64,000 nucleotides of DNA, taken from assembly GCA_903910555.1 (NCBI GenBank), contig CAIVZZ010000002.1:1-64000 (forward strand). The letters run 5' to 3'. Below are positions 1 through 8,111 of the stretch, piece by piece; the first letter of the stretch is position 1, and every line of letters begins with the position of its first letter. The notes below the pieces were generated by a model. That model was not told where the DNA came from. It saw only the letters and a list, made by a program, of their open reading frames with translations, and ran no database searches. The stretch is from an uncultured Gemmatimonadota bacterium (GTDB lineage Bacteria > Gemmatimonadota > Gemmatimonadetes > Gemmatimonadales > Gemmatimonadaceae). The position numbers were made by a program, and so were the translations under genes.

Positions 1-140
1 ACCTTCGCCTTGAACTCGGGGGCATGGTTCCGGCGGGATCGTTTCGACATCGGGGACTCCTCCAGTGGTGAGCAAACTTTCGCTCGGGGAGCCCGCTTGT
101 CCACCTATCTCAGCTGTTCAGAAAACCGGGGCCACTTCTG
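1..140. other. Leader region upstream of the TonB-dependent receptor
   Basis: I see no complete gene here. The receptor reading frame is open back to position 72, just after an in-frame TGA at 69-71, and contains no ATG or GTG before the TTG at 141. A CTG codon at 114 would add a basic Phe-Arg-Lys segment in front of the hydrophobic core. Confidence 0.4.
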
Positions 141-3100
141 TTGAACACGGTTGCCGCCGCGTTCGCCGTGCTTGTGATGGTCGCGGCAACGGCTCAAGCA
201 CAAGTCACCACCGGTGCGATCGGTGGGACGATTACCGACGAAAGCGGAAAGCCCATCACTGACGTCCAGATTCGCGTCACGAGCACGTCGACGGGCTTCA
301 AGATGGGAACACAGTCCCGCGGGAACGGTCGCTATCTGATCGCGAACCTCGACGTCGGCAGCTACACCGTCGAAACGCGTCGCATCGGCTTCGCGCCGAT
401 CACGCGCGAGAACGTCGTCGTCACGCTCGGCGAAACGTCGACGCAGGATTTCACAATTCGCGCACAGGCCACCACGCTCGGCGCGATCAAGATCACCGAG
501 GATCCGTCGAACGTCTTTACGCCGACGCGAAACGGCGCGGAGAGCGAGCTGAGCGCCAATCAAATCAGCCACCTTCCGACACTCGGCCGGGACATCACGA
601 CGCTCGTGAAGTACACGCCGCAGGTGAACAACCAGACGGGCGGCGGTCCTTCGGCCGGCGGACAGTACAACCGGTACAACAACTTCACGATCGACGGCGC
701 AAACCAGAACGACGCGTTCGGCCTTGCGGCGAGCGGCGGCGTTCCCGGCGGCGCAACGAACGCGCATGTGATTTCGATGGACGCCGTGAAAGAGTTCCAG
801 GTCCTCATGGCTCCGGCTGACGTCCGCCAGGGCAACTTCACCGGCATGGCCGTGAACATGGTGACGAAGAACGGCACCAACACCTTCACCGGCGGCGCTT
901 CGTACTCGTATCGCGATCCGAACTTTGCTTCCGATCAGGCGTTCATCAAGACCGGCGACCAGCGCGTCTCGCAGGCCGGTTTCTGGTTCGGCGGCCCGAT
1001 CATCAAGGACAAGCTGCACTTCTTTATCGCGCCTGAGTTCCAGTCGAAGAGCAACCCGGCGGGCGGCACATTCATCGGCGCTCCGGCGACCGATCCCGGC
1101 CTGATCAGCGTCGACTCGATCAACCGGATCATCAATGACTTCAAGGCGAAGGGTATTGATGTCGGCAACGGCGGACAGGTTTCGATCCAGAATCCGCTGA
1201 AGAACCTGATGGGGCGTCTCGACTACGAGATCAACGACAACAACCGCCTCGTCTTCCGCACGCTGTACAACACCGCGCAGAACACGAGCTTCGGCCGCAG
1301 CAACACCACGTTCAACAGCTCGCCGACCGTTCAGAGCACGGGATTCCGTCTCACGTCGAACGGCTACAACGGTCAGAATACGAACGCGTCGCAGACGGCG
1401 TCGCTGTACACGCAGCTCGCCGGCGGCAGGAACAATGAGTTCTTCGTCGGCTACAACACGATCGACGACATCCGCATTCTCGGCAGCGCGCAGCAGCTGC
1501 CCGAGATGAGCCTCGCGGTGACGCCGCTCGCAGGCGGCACTCCGATCGCGGTGACGTTCGGCTCGGAGCAGTTCTCGCCGGGCAACGCGCTCAACCAGAA
1601 GATTCTCGAAGCCGCCGACAACTTCACCGTGCCGGTCGGGAATCACACATTCCTGTTTGGTGCGCGCTACGAGCACACGAGCATCTACGACAACTTCCCG
1701 CAGCAGTCGGATGGCGTGTACAAGTTCGCGAACATCGCCGGTCTCGAGGCGAACGCGCCGATTTCATACGCGGTCGGTTACGCAAACGGCGGCGTCGGCT
1801 ACGCAAAGTTCAACGTGCAGCAGGCATCGCTCTACGCGCAGGATCAGTGGGACGTGACCAGCCGGTTCCGCCTCACGTACGGTCTGCGCCTCGACATGCC
1901 GACGATGCTCGACAAGCCGTTCCAGAATGACTCGGTCGTCGCACAGTTCGTGAAGGCCGGCCTGCCGCCGGTAAACACGAGCGCGACACCGAAGGCGCAG
2001 GTTCTGTTCTCGCCGCGCATCGGCTTCAACTGGGATCCGACGGGCGATCGCATGAACCAGGTGCGTGGCACGATCGGTCTCTTCACGGCAACACCGCCCT
2101 GGATTCTCCTCGGCAACGCGTATCAGGGCACCGGACTCGGCTACGTCTCGCTCGCCTGCACCACGGCCGCGACGACGCCCGCGTTCACGACGGACGTGAA
2201 CAACCTGCCGAAGTCGTGCGCGGGCCAGCCCGCACCGACGCCGGGTTATGCCGGCACGAACGTGCTCAACGCGAATGACCCGAACTTCAAATACCCGCAG
2301 TCGTGGGTGATCTCCGGTGGCTTCGATCGCCAGCTGCCGTGGGGAACGGTCTTCACGTTCGATGGTCTGTATCGCCATGCGTACAACGGCATCATGATCA
2401 TCGACAAGAATCTCAAGGGCCCGCGCATGGTGAACGGCGTCCCCTACACCGATGTCAACGGTCGCGTTCTGTATGCCGACACGATCAGTGCCGCCGGCGT
2501 CGCGACGAGCAACGGCCAGAAGGTCATCAACTTCCTGGGCGGTCCGCCGGTCGCGTTCAGCCAGGGCATTTACTACGTCACAAACGAGAACACCGACTAC
2601 AACTACACGCTCACCGGTCAGCTGAAGAAGAAGTTCACCGACGCGCTCGAGATGAACATCTCGTACACGCGCATGAAATCGATGGACGTGCAGAGCCTTA
2701 CGTCAGACCGCGCCGTCTCGAACTTCCAGAACGGCCGCAACTTCGCCGGGCTGCAGACGGACGAGACGCCGACGACTTCGGCGTTCGAGCGGCCGAACCG
2801 CATCATGTTCTTCGGTACGTACACGCTTCCGTGGAAGTCCACGGATTTCTCGTGGTACTACGAAGCGATGTCCGGCTTCTCGATGGTGTACACCGTCAGC
2901 AACGCCGACTTGAACGGCGACGGCATCACGACGAACGACGCGATCTACATCCCGACGGGCCCGACGGATCCGAAAGGCTGGCAGTTCGCAAACCGTGGCA
3001 GCGGTGCGTCGCTCGTGACCGGTGCGTCCCAGGCGGCGGCATTCGACGCATTCATCTCCGCGAACCCCTGCATGAACAAGCAGCGCGGAACGATCATGGC

Positions 3101-3464
3101 GCGCGACTCGTGCAACACGCCGTGGCAGGACCGCGCTGACGTCTCGATTCAGCAGCGCTTCCCGGGCTTCATGGGACAGCGCCTCACGGTTCAGCTCGAC
3201 ATCTTCAACTTCGCAAACCTGATCAACAGCCAGTGGGGCCAGATCAGCGGCGCAACACTGAGCGGTTTCCCGCAGCAGGGCATCCTGCAGTCGGTGGGTC
3301 GCACGGCCGGACCACTGAGTACATCAGTGCCGATCGTGACGTTCAACTCCTCGGTCATGCAGAATGTGCAGCCGACGGCGACGAACGCCGGAGCATTCTT
3401 CCGGTCGCAGACGACGGCGTCGAACTTCTACTCGATGCAGTTGACGATGAGGTATTCGTTCTAG
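141..3464 (+). CDS. TonB-dependent outer-membrane receptor with carboxypeptidase-like N-terminal domain
   Basis: This 1107-residue protein is an Oar-like TonB-dependent receptor. A signal peptide ending ATAQA precedes Gln. A carboxypeptidase regulatory-like beta domain follows at about residues 23-105 (GGTITDESGKPI), then a plug with DGANQND at about 185-195, then a large barrel rich in aromatic and Asn/Thr-Gly strands that ends in RYSF, a typical BAM recognition end. No SusD partner is adjacent, so the substrate is unknown. The listed start is a TTG, and the signal peptide lacks a basic N-region from there, so the true start may be an upstream non-canonical codon such as CTG at 114. The gene faces the mlaD gene across a bidirectional terminator. 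Confidence 0.88.
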   Translation: MNTVAAAFAVLVMVAATAQAQVTTGAIGGTITDESGKPITDVQIRVTSTSTGFKMGTQSRGNGRYLIANLDVGSYTVETRRIGFAPITRENVVVTLGETSTQDFTIRAQATTLGAIKITEDPSNVFTPTRNGAESELSANQISHLPTLGRDITTLVKYTPQVNNQTGGGPSAGGQYNRYNNFTIDGANQNDAFGLAASGGVPGGATNAHVISMDAVKEFQVLMAPADVRQGNFTGMAVNMVTKNGTNTFTGGASYSYRDPNFASDQAFIKTGDQRVSQAGFWFGGPIIKDKLHFFIAPEFQSKSNPAGGTFIGAPATDPGLISVDSINRIINDFKAKGIDVGNGGQVSIQNPLKNLMGRLDYEINDNNRLVFRTLYNTAQNTSFGRSNTTFNSSPTVQSTGFRLTSNGYNGQNTNASQTASLYTQLAGGRNNEFFVGYNTIDDIRILGSAQQLPEMSLAVTPLAGGTPIAVTFGSEQFSPGNALNQKILEAADNFTVPVGNHTFLFGARYEHTSIYDNFPQQSDGVYKFANIAGLEANAPISYAVGYANGGVGYAKFNVQQASLYAQDQWDVTSRFRLTYGLRLDMPTMLDKPFQNDSVVAQFVKAGLPPVNTSATPKAQVLFSPRIGFNWDPTGDRMNQVRGTIGLFTATPPWILLGNAYQGTGLGYVSLACTTAATTPAFTTDVNNLPKSCAGQPAPTPGYAGTNVLNANDPNFKYPQSWVISGGFDRQLPWGTVFTFDGLYRHAYNGIMIIDKNLKGPRMVNGVPYTDVNGRVLYADTISAAGVATSNGQKVINFLGGPPVAFSQGIYYVTNENTDYNYTLTGQLKKKFTDALEMNISYTRMKSMDVQSLTSDRAVSNFQNGRNFAGLQTDETPTTSAFERPNRIMFFGTYTLPWKSTDFSWYYEAMSGFSMVYTVSNADLNGDGITTNDAIYIPTGPTDPKGWQFANRGSGASLVTGASQAAAFDAFISANPCMNKQRGTIMARDSCNTPWQDRADVSIQQRFPGFMGQRLTVQLDIFNFANLINSQWGQISGATLSGFPQQGILQSVGRTAGPLSTSVPIVTFNSSVMQNVQPTATNAGAFFRSQTTASNFYSMQLTMRYSF

Positions 3465-3601
3465 ACGGCAGACAGCGGTAGGCAGACGGCAGCCGGGAAA
3501 AAAGAAGACGGCGGACGACAGCACTGCGCTGTTGTCCGCCGCCTTCTTTTCTGCCGTCCGTAGTCCCAGCCGCCGTCCGCTGTCCGCCGCCTGCCGTCCT
3601 A
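3463..3601. repeat. Nested word-palindrome between convergent genes
   Basis: Flanks built from repeated GACGGCAGAC-like words (about 3463-3493) are an imperfect inverted copy of the GCCGTCCGCTGTCCGCC-like words at about 3568-3598. Between them sits the perfect terminator stem. The same architecture recurs at 36.9 and 44.6 kb with unrelated words. Confidence 0.6.
3498..3550. terminator. Bidirectional rho-independent terminator
   Basis: A stem of more than 20 bp (GAAGACGGCGGACGACAGC pairing with GCTGTTGTCCGCCGCCTTC) encloses the loop ACTGC. An A run precedes it and a T run follows it, so it can terminate in both directions. It serves the receptor on the plus strand and the lipid-transport operon on the minus strand. 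Confidence 0.8.
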
Positions 3602-4480
3602 AAAGATCGACAGCTTGATGTACTTCCGCGGATTCTTCTTGAAATCCGCCGCCAACGAATCAATCCGGGTCACCAGCCCCCTCACGTCGTTGTACAGCCC
3701 GGGATCGTTCATCAGCATCCCCAGCGATCCTTTGCCGTCCGTCGCCTTGTCGATCGTCGCATTCAGCTTTGCCGACGTCGTCTTAAGATCTTCAGCGAGC
3801 GAATTGATATTCGCTGCCGCCAGCTTGAACGAGCGAAGCGTCGAATCGATCGTCACTGAGTCGACTGCCGTGGCCGCTTTCCGCAATGCCATCTGCGTCT
3901 TCACCAGCTCGGCGTTCTGAATCTCGGCAACGCGCGAGATCTCCGTGAACATCGCACCGGCCTTCTTCACCGTCTCGCGCAGATCGCCCAGACCGTTGGT
4001 TTCCACGAATTCTTTCCGCAGCGTATTCGTGAGCACCGAAATATTCGCCGCGATCGTATCGACGCGCGCGAGCACATCGCCGATCGACGGTGTCGCATGT
4101 CCCGAAAGCAGCGTGTCACCGGCCGCATACGTGAGCAGATTCGGCTTGTCCGGATGCAGCGCCACGAGCTGATCACCGAAAAATCCATTTGGCTCGATCG
4201 TCGCCGTCGTGCCGCGCGGAATCTTGTATTCCTTGCGCACCCGCAGCTGAACGATCAGCAAACCGTCCGGCCGGATCTCGACGCCGTTCACGAACCCGAC
4301 GTTCACACCAGACAGCAACACCGGCTGCCCCTGCTTCAGGCCGGCGCCCCAGGTGAACTTCGCAAAAAGTTTATAGCCCGGCTGCAGACCACCGCGCGCG
4401 AGATAGAGCGATCCCACGACCGCGAGGATCAGCGCGGCCGTCGCCGTGATTCCCACGAGGACTTCGTTGGTGCGCTTCAT
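3599..4480 (-). CDS. mlaD: MlaD-like MCE-domain lipid-binding protein
   Basis: This 293-residue protein has one N-terminal transmembrane helix (about residues 9-28) and an MCE domain at about 36-112 with the hallmark stretch LLSGVNVGFVNGVEI. A long helical C-terminal region (about 150-290) follows. MlaD proteins form periplasmic hexameric rings that pass phospholipids to or from an MlaE permease. The C-terminal part is longer than in E. coli MlaD and resembles Mce-type helical needles. The start ATG overlaps the mlaE stop by 4 bases, which indicates translational coupling. No mlaF ATPase, mlaC or mlaB gene is present in the cluster. Confidence 0.85.
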   Translation of the reverse strand: MKRTNEVLVGITATAALILAVVGSLYLARGGLQPGYKLFAKFTWGAGLKQGQPVLLSGVNVGFVNGVEIRPDGLLIVQLRVRKEYKIPRGTTATIEPNGFFGDQLVALHPDKPNLLTYAAGDTLLSGHATPSIGDVLARVDTIAANISVLTNTLRKEFVETNGLGDLRETVKKAGAMFTEISRVAEIQNAELVKTQMALRKAATAVDSVTIDSTLRSFKLAAANINSLAEDLKTTSAKLNATIDKATDGKGSLGMLMNDPGLYNDVRGLVTRIDSLAADFKKNPRKYIKLSIF

Positions 4481-5319
4481 CCTTGCAAATATGGTGCGAG
4501 AAGTAGGGCTGTGAGTGCGTCGAGCACCAGAATCCAGATCGACGAAACAACAACCGCCTTTGCCGTCGCCTTGCCGACCCCCTCGGCGCCGGCATCGGTA
4601 ACGTACCCCTCATAGGTGCAGAGGTAGGCGATCGCCGCCCCGAATAATGTGCCTTTGATCAGGCTGTACGTCACCTGGAAGTTGTCGAACCCCAGGCGGA
4701 CACCCTCCATGAACTGCGAGACCTGCACGTCCGCCACGAGCACCGCCGCGAACATTCCCGCGATCACACCCGCGACATCGGCAAACACCACGAGCACCGG
4801 CAACATGAGAATCGCCGCGATGATCCGTGGTACCACGAGATACGCGACTGGGTCGTACGCCAGCGTCTCGAGCGCGTCGATCTGCTCGGTGACGCGCATC
4901 GTGCCGATCTCAGCCGTCATTTTTGCGCCAACGCGGCCGGCGAGCACCAATCCGGTGAGCAGCGGCCCCGTCTCGAGGATCACGATCTGTCGCACCGAGA
5001 GTCCGACGATCGAGAGCTGAATCCCCTGGAAAAGCTGATAGCGCACTTGCATCGAGATCACGCCACCGATGAACGCGGCAACCATGATCGCGAGCGGCAC
5101 GGAATCGACTCCGATCGCCCGCATCTGCGGAATGATCAGCGGCAGATATGTCTTGGGCTCACGCAGCGCGCGACGAATCTCGCGCAGGAACAGGATACGC
5201 CTGCCGACACCCCTGAACGTCCCGATCGTCGCCCGCGACATCCGCCGAAAAAAACGGATGCTGCCGCGCGCAACTATCGGGAAAGTCTCAGTGTGCCGGT
5301 ACGCGCTCTCGTCGCTCAA
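4477..5319 (-). CDS. mlaE: MlaE-like ABC transporter permease
   Basis: This 280-residue membrane protein belongs to the MlaE permease family. It has several hydrophobic helices from about residue 70 and the conserved segment ETGPLLTGLVLAGRVGAK followed by EIGTMRVTEQIDALE, the coupling and elbow region typical of MlaE. The chosen start is a TTG preceded by an AGGA at proper distance; an ATG 27 codons downstream is an alternative. It lies 28 bases after lptG and overlaps mlaD. It should work with MlaD and an ATPase encoded elsewhere in retrograde or anterograde phospholipid transport. Confidence 0.87.
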   Translation of the reverse strand: MSDESAYRHTETFPIVARGSIRFFRRMSRATIGTFRGVGRRILFLREIRRALREPKTYLPLIIPQMRAIGVDSVPLAIMVAAFIGGVISMQVRYQLFQGIQLSIVGLSVRQIVILETGPLLTGLVLAGRVGAKMTAEIGTMRVTEQIDALETLAYDPVAYLVVPRIIAAILMLPVLVVFADVAGVIAGMFAAVLVADVQVSQFMEGVRLGFDNFQVTYSLIKGTLFGAAIAYLCTYEGYVTDAGAEGVGKATAKAVVVSSIWILVLDALTALLLAPYLQG

Positions 5320-5347
5320 AACGTGTTCCTAGTGTCCTATATCGGGC

Positions 5348-6436
5348 CTACGTGCGGACACGGGCGAGCAACGTGCCGCCCACGGCCAGAAACAGTACGC
5401 CCGGCAGCCACGCCGCAAGCTCAGGGTTCACGAGTCCTTTGCCCCCCACGGCCTGCGTGAGCTGCACGAGCATCAGGAATATAACGGTCGTCCCGAGGCT
5501 CACGCCGACGCCGTACGCCGCGCCACCGCGCTGACTGCTCGTTGCGAGCGGTGCACCAAACAGCATGATGATCATGCAGGTCGCCGGAATCGCGATTTTC
5601 AGCATCCGCTCGACGCGCAGCTGATTCACATCGGTGCCAGATCGCTCCATCGATGCAATAAACTTTCCGAGGTCGACAAACCCCATCTCGTCGGGCGCCT
5701 TGTTGTTCGCGAGCAGGTTCTTCGGCGGCTCCGTCAGGTGCCGGTCGCGCAGCGAGTCAAAGCTCACGGTGAAGTTCGACGAATCACCCGTGAGCACGTG
5801 GATCACGCCGCTCTTGAGCATCCACCCGTTGCGCGGCGTCCAGTGTCCGCTGCGCGCGTAGATCATGTACGTCGGGTAGTCGGGCCACTGGCCTTTTCGT
5901 TCGATCTCGACGCGGTCGAGCGATCCGGTATTGGCGTCGGCCGACGCAACCTTGTACACACGCCCCTGCTCGGTCGCAAACGTAAAGTTGGATCGCGTGA
6001 CGGATTCGCCCGACCGCTTCTCGCCAAGCAGCTCATCGCGCCGGGAGTTTGCGCCCGGCATTGCCGCGCCGACTCCAAGATCGATGATCGTCGCGAGCAG
6101 CGCGCCAACTGCGATCGGTGCGATGAACCGATAGAAGCTGATTCCGCTCGCCTTCGCCGCGCTGATCTCCGAGTGGCGCGTGAAGCCGCCAATCGAGAAT
6201 ACTGTCGCGAACAGAACCGCCGCAGGAATTACCTGGAACGACGACTCAGGCAGCTGGTAGAAGTATGCCTTGACGAGGTCCATGATCGGGATGTGCCGAT
6301 ACAGATACTTCTGCAGGTTCTCTGTGATGTCGATGACGATCACGAGAATCGGAAATCCGAGCGCAGTCGCCGCCAGAATCTTCAGAAACTCGCTGAGCAC
6401 GTAGCGGTCGAGCGGGCCGAGCAGGCGAATTTTCAT
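5348..6436 (-). CDS. lptG: LptF/LptG-family permease (second copy)
   Basis: This 362-residue YjgP/YjgQ-family permease starts at an ATG overlapping the upstream lptF stop (ATGA). It begins MKIRLLGPLDRYVLSEFLK and has three N-terminal membrane helices, a periplasmic beta-jellyroll region (about residues 130-270) and three C-terminal helices. LptF and LptG are the membrane subunits of the LPS exporter with the LptB ATPase. The open frame extends far upstream of this start, but that stretch is only a shadow of lptF. Naming the second copy lptG rests on gene order, not on a diagnostic residue. Confidence 0.85.
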   Translation of the reverse strand: MKIRLLGPLDRYVLSEFLKILAATALGFPILVIVIDITENLQKYLYRHIPIMDLVKAYFYQLPESSFQVIPAAVLFATVFSIGGFTRHSEISAAKASGISFYRFIAPIAVGALLATIIDLGVGAAMPGANSRRDELLGEKRSGESVTRSNFTFATEQGRVYKVASADANTGSLDRVEIERKGQWPDYPTYMIYARSGHWTPRNGWMLKSGVIHVLTGDSSNFTVSFDSLRDRHLTEPPKNLLANNKAPDEMGFVDLGKFIASMERSGTDVNQLRVERMLKIAIPATCMIIMLFGAPLATSSQRGGAAYGVGVSLGTTVIFLMLVQLTQAVGGKGLVNPELAAWLPGVLFLAVGGTLLARVRT

Positions 6437-7920
6437 CCTGTGCTCCCGCGCCGCGTGAACCATCCGCGCACCTTCGCGAAGAACTCCGATGTTTCGCTGC
6501 CGCGCGACGTCGATCCTTCCCGGCCGAGACGCGACGTGAGCGCCACGCCGACCGAGAGCAGGAGCAGGTTCGAGGACCACATCGCCCAGAACGGAGGCAC
6601 GATATTGGCGCGGGCGAGCGCCTCGCCCGCGTTGAGCCCCACATAATAGAACGAGAACACGCCGAGGCTCACGCCGATCGTAAGACCGACTCCGCCGCGC
6701 GGAAAGCGCAGCGCGATCGGCGCACCGAGCAGCGCGAAGATCACGCACGCGGCCGCTATCGCGAATTTCTTCTCTATCTCCACGCGGTCGCCGTCGATCG
6801 TGGCCTGCGCGAGCCCGATCTGCAGCTTCAACTGCTCAGCCTGCGCGGCGCGCATGTCGGGCGTCGATACCTCACGCGGCATCGGCGGCACTTTGTAGCC
6901 GGGCGCCGGCGTTTGCGGCGGTGCCTGGCCGGGTGCCTGGCCCGGTGCCTGCGGCAACTCTGCCGCGCTGGCCGTCTTGATGATCTTCAGGCCGGACAGG
7001 CGGTGACAGTAGAGACCACCGATTCCGTTGGAGGTGTTGCCGAGCTTCACCGACTTCGCAACGCCGCTGTCGATCGCTTTCATCGAGCGGAACACGCTGT
7101 CGCGCGCGCGGACGAGGCGCACCACGCGACGCTGGAGTTCGCACACCGTCATCTCGCGGTCGCTCTTCTCGCCGCCGATCGTGTCGATCTCCAGCGTGTT
7201 GGCGATGTTGCGCACTTTTACGAAATCTGTCTGAAAGAACACCCGCCGGAGCTGCGTGGCGTTTTCCGGCTCAAGCACCATCCACGATCCATGAAAGAGC
7301 GTCAGCAGCAGGTCGCGCTGATTGGCCGCGAGCTCGAGCAGGCCGCTGTCCGCGTGGATGGTGTAGCGCGTCTGCGGGTTGCTCAGATCGTAGATCGAGA
7401 CCTCGCGCATGCGATTGTTTTCAAACAATCGCGCGGTGCGCAGAAAGAGGCGACCGGGCGAGATCTCGTTGATGACCTGTTCCTTCAGCGCAAACGTCGG
7501 TTTCTTGCGCGCGATATCGTTCGAGAGCGTGGTCAGGCGGTGATTCGCAGCCGGGAGAACCTGGTCGTTAAACCAGACCATGAAGAAGGTGAAACCCACG
7601 GCCGAGATGATCACCGGGATCATCAGTCTCTGGATCGCGATCCCGCTGGCCTTGAAGGCCGTGATCTCGTTTTCGGACGCCATCCGGCTGAAGGCATGAA
7701 GCGTCGAGACCAGCACCGCCATCGGCAGCGTAACGGCGACCGTGAACGGGACGGACAGGAGCAGGAATTCGGCGATAACCGGCCACGCCAGCCCCTTGCC
7801 CACGAGCTGTCCGAAATTCTTCGCGACGTAGTTGAGCAGGAGCAGCGATGTCAGCGCGGAGAGCGCAAACATCAGCGGCGCGAAGTGCTCCTTGAGTATG
7901 TACTTCGTGAGGATCTTCAA
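6433..7920 (-). CDS. lptF: LptF/LptG-family permease (first copy, with Pro/Gln-rich insert)
   Basis: This 495-residue YjgP/YjgQ-family protein is longer than the usual 360 residues or so. It has the N-terminal signature LTKYILKEHFAPLMFALSAL, a periplasmic domain and C-terminal helices around ALLGAPIALRFPRGGVGLTI. The extra length includes a Pro/Gln/Ala-rich stretch with APGQ repeats and a basic segment ahead of the last helices, plus a long Ser/Arg tail. It is first in the operon lptF-lptG-mlaE-mlaD, which groups LPS export with phospholipid transport. The start ATG is at 7920, divergent from sprA. Confidence 0.85.
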   Translation of the reverse strand: MKILTKYILKEHFAPLMFALSALTSLLLLNYVAKNFGQLVGKGLAWPVIAEFLLLSVPFTVAVTLPMAVLVSTLHAFSRMASENEITAFKASGIAIQRLMIPVIISAVGFTFFMVWFNDQVLPAANHRLTTLSNDIARKKPTFALKEQVINEISPGRLFLRTARLFENNRMREVSIYDLSNPQTRYTIHADSGLLELAANQRDLLLTLFHGSWMVLEPENATQLRRVFFQTDFVKVRNIANTLEIDTIGGEKSDREMTVCELQRRVVRLVRARDSVFRSMKAIDSGVAKSVKLGNTSNGIGGLYCHRLSGLKIIKTASAAELPQAPGQAPGQAPPQTPAPGYKVPPMPREVSTPDMRAAQAEQLKLQIGLAQATIDGDRVEIEKKFAIAAACVIFALLGAPIALRFPRGGVGLTIGVSLGVFSFYYVGLNAGEALARANIVPPFWAMWSSNLLLLSVGVALTSRLGREGSTSRGSETSEFFAKVRGWFTRRGSTG

Positions 7921-8028
7921 CGGTTATGCATGCGCTTTTCGGGCGGTTTTTGGGCGGTTAATCCAGGCTCGGCCAAGGGCACGCGTCCGGAATGTCCCAA
8001 TCTCAGGAAATCCGCGCGCCACATAGGG

Positions 8029-8056
8029 TTGTAGGCTCTTGGGTCGCTCGTATATT
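8029..8056 (+). promoter_or_regulatory. Candidate sigma-70 promoter of sprA
   Basis: TTGTAG (8029-8034) and TATATT (8051-8056) are separated by 16 bases. This would start transcription near 8063, downstream of the ATG at 7992, and favours the GTG at 8112 as the real sprA start. Confidence 0.45.
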
Positions 8057-8111
8057 CCACCCCTCGACCGCTCGAAGGCAAGGTCGATCATACCCCCGTT
8101 TTCGAGTTTGG

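Noticed and set aside
105-1676. 523-codon open frame on the minus strand
   Set aside because: It is fully antisense to the receptor gene, rich in Arg, Ala, Val and Glu as expected for a mirror of GC-rich codons, and has no recognisable domain.
6437-6748. N-terminal extension of the second LptF/LptG gene
   Set aside because: The extension has no homology, overlaps lptF in another frame, and the ATG at 6436 forms a clean ATGA junction.
7992-8111. ATG at 7992 as the sprA start
   Set aside because: A good promoter lies downstream of it, and the 40 added residues are basic and unlike a signal peptide. It is kept as an alternative.
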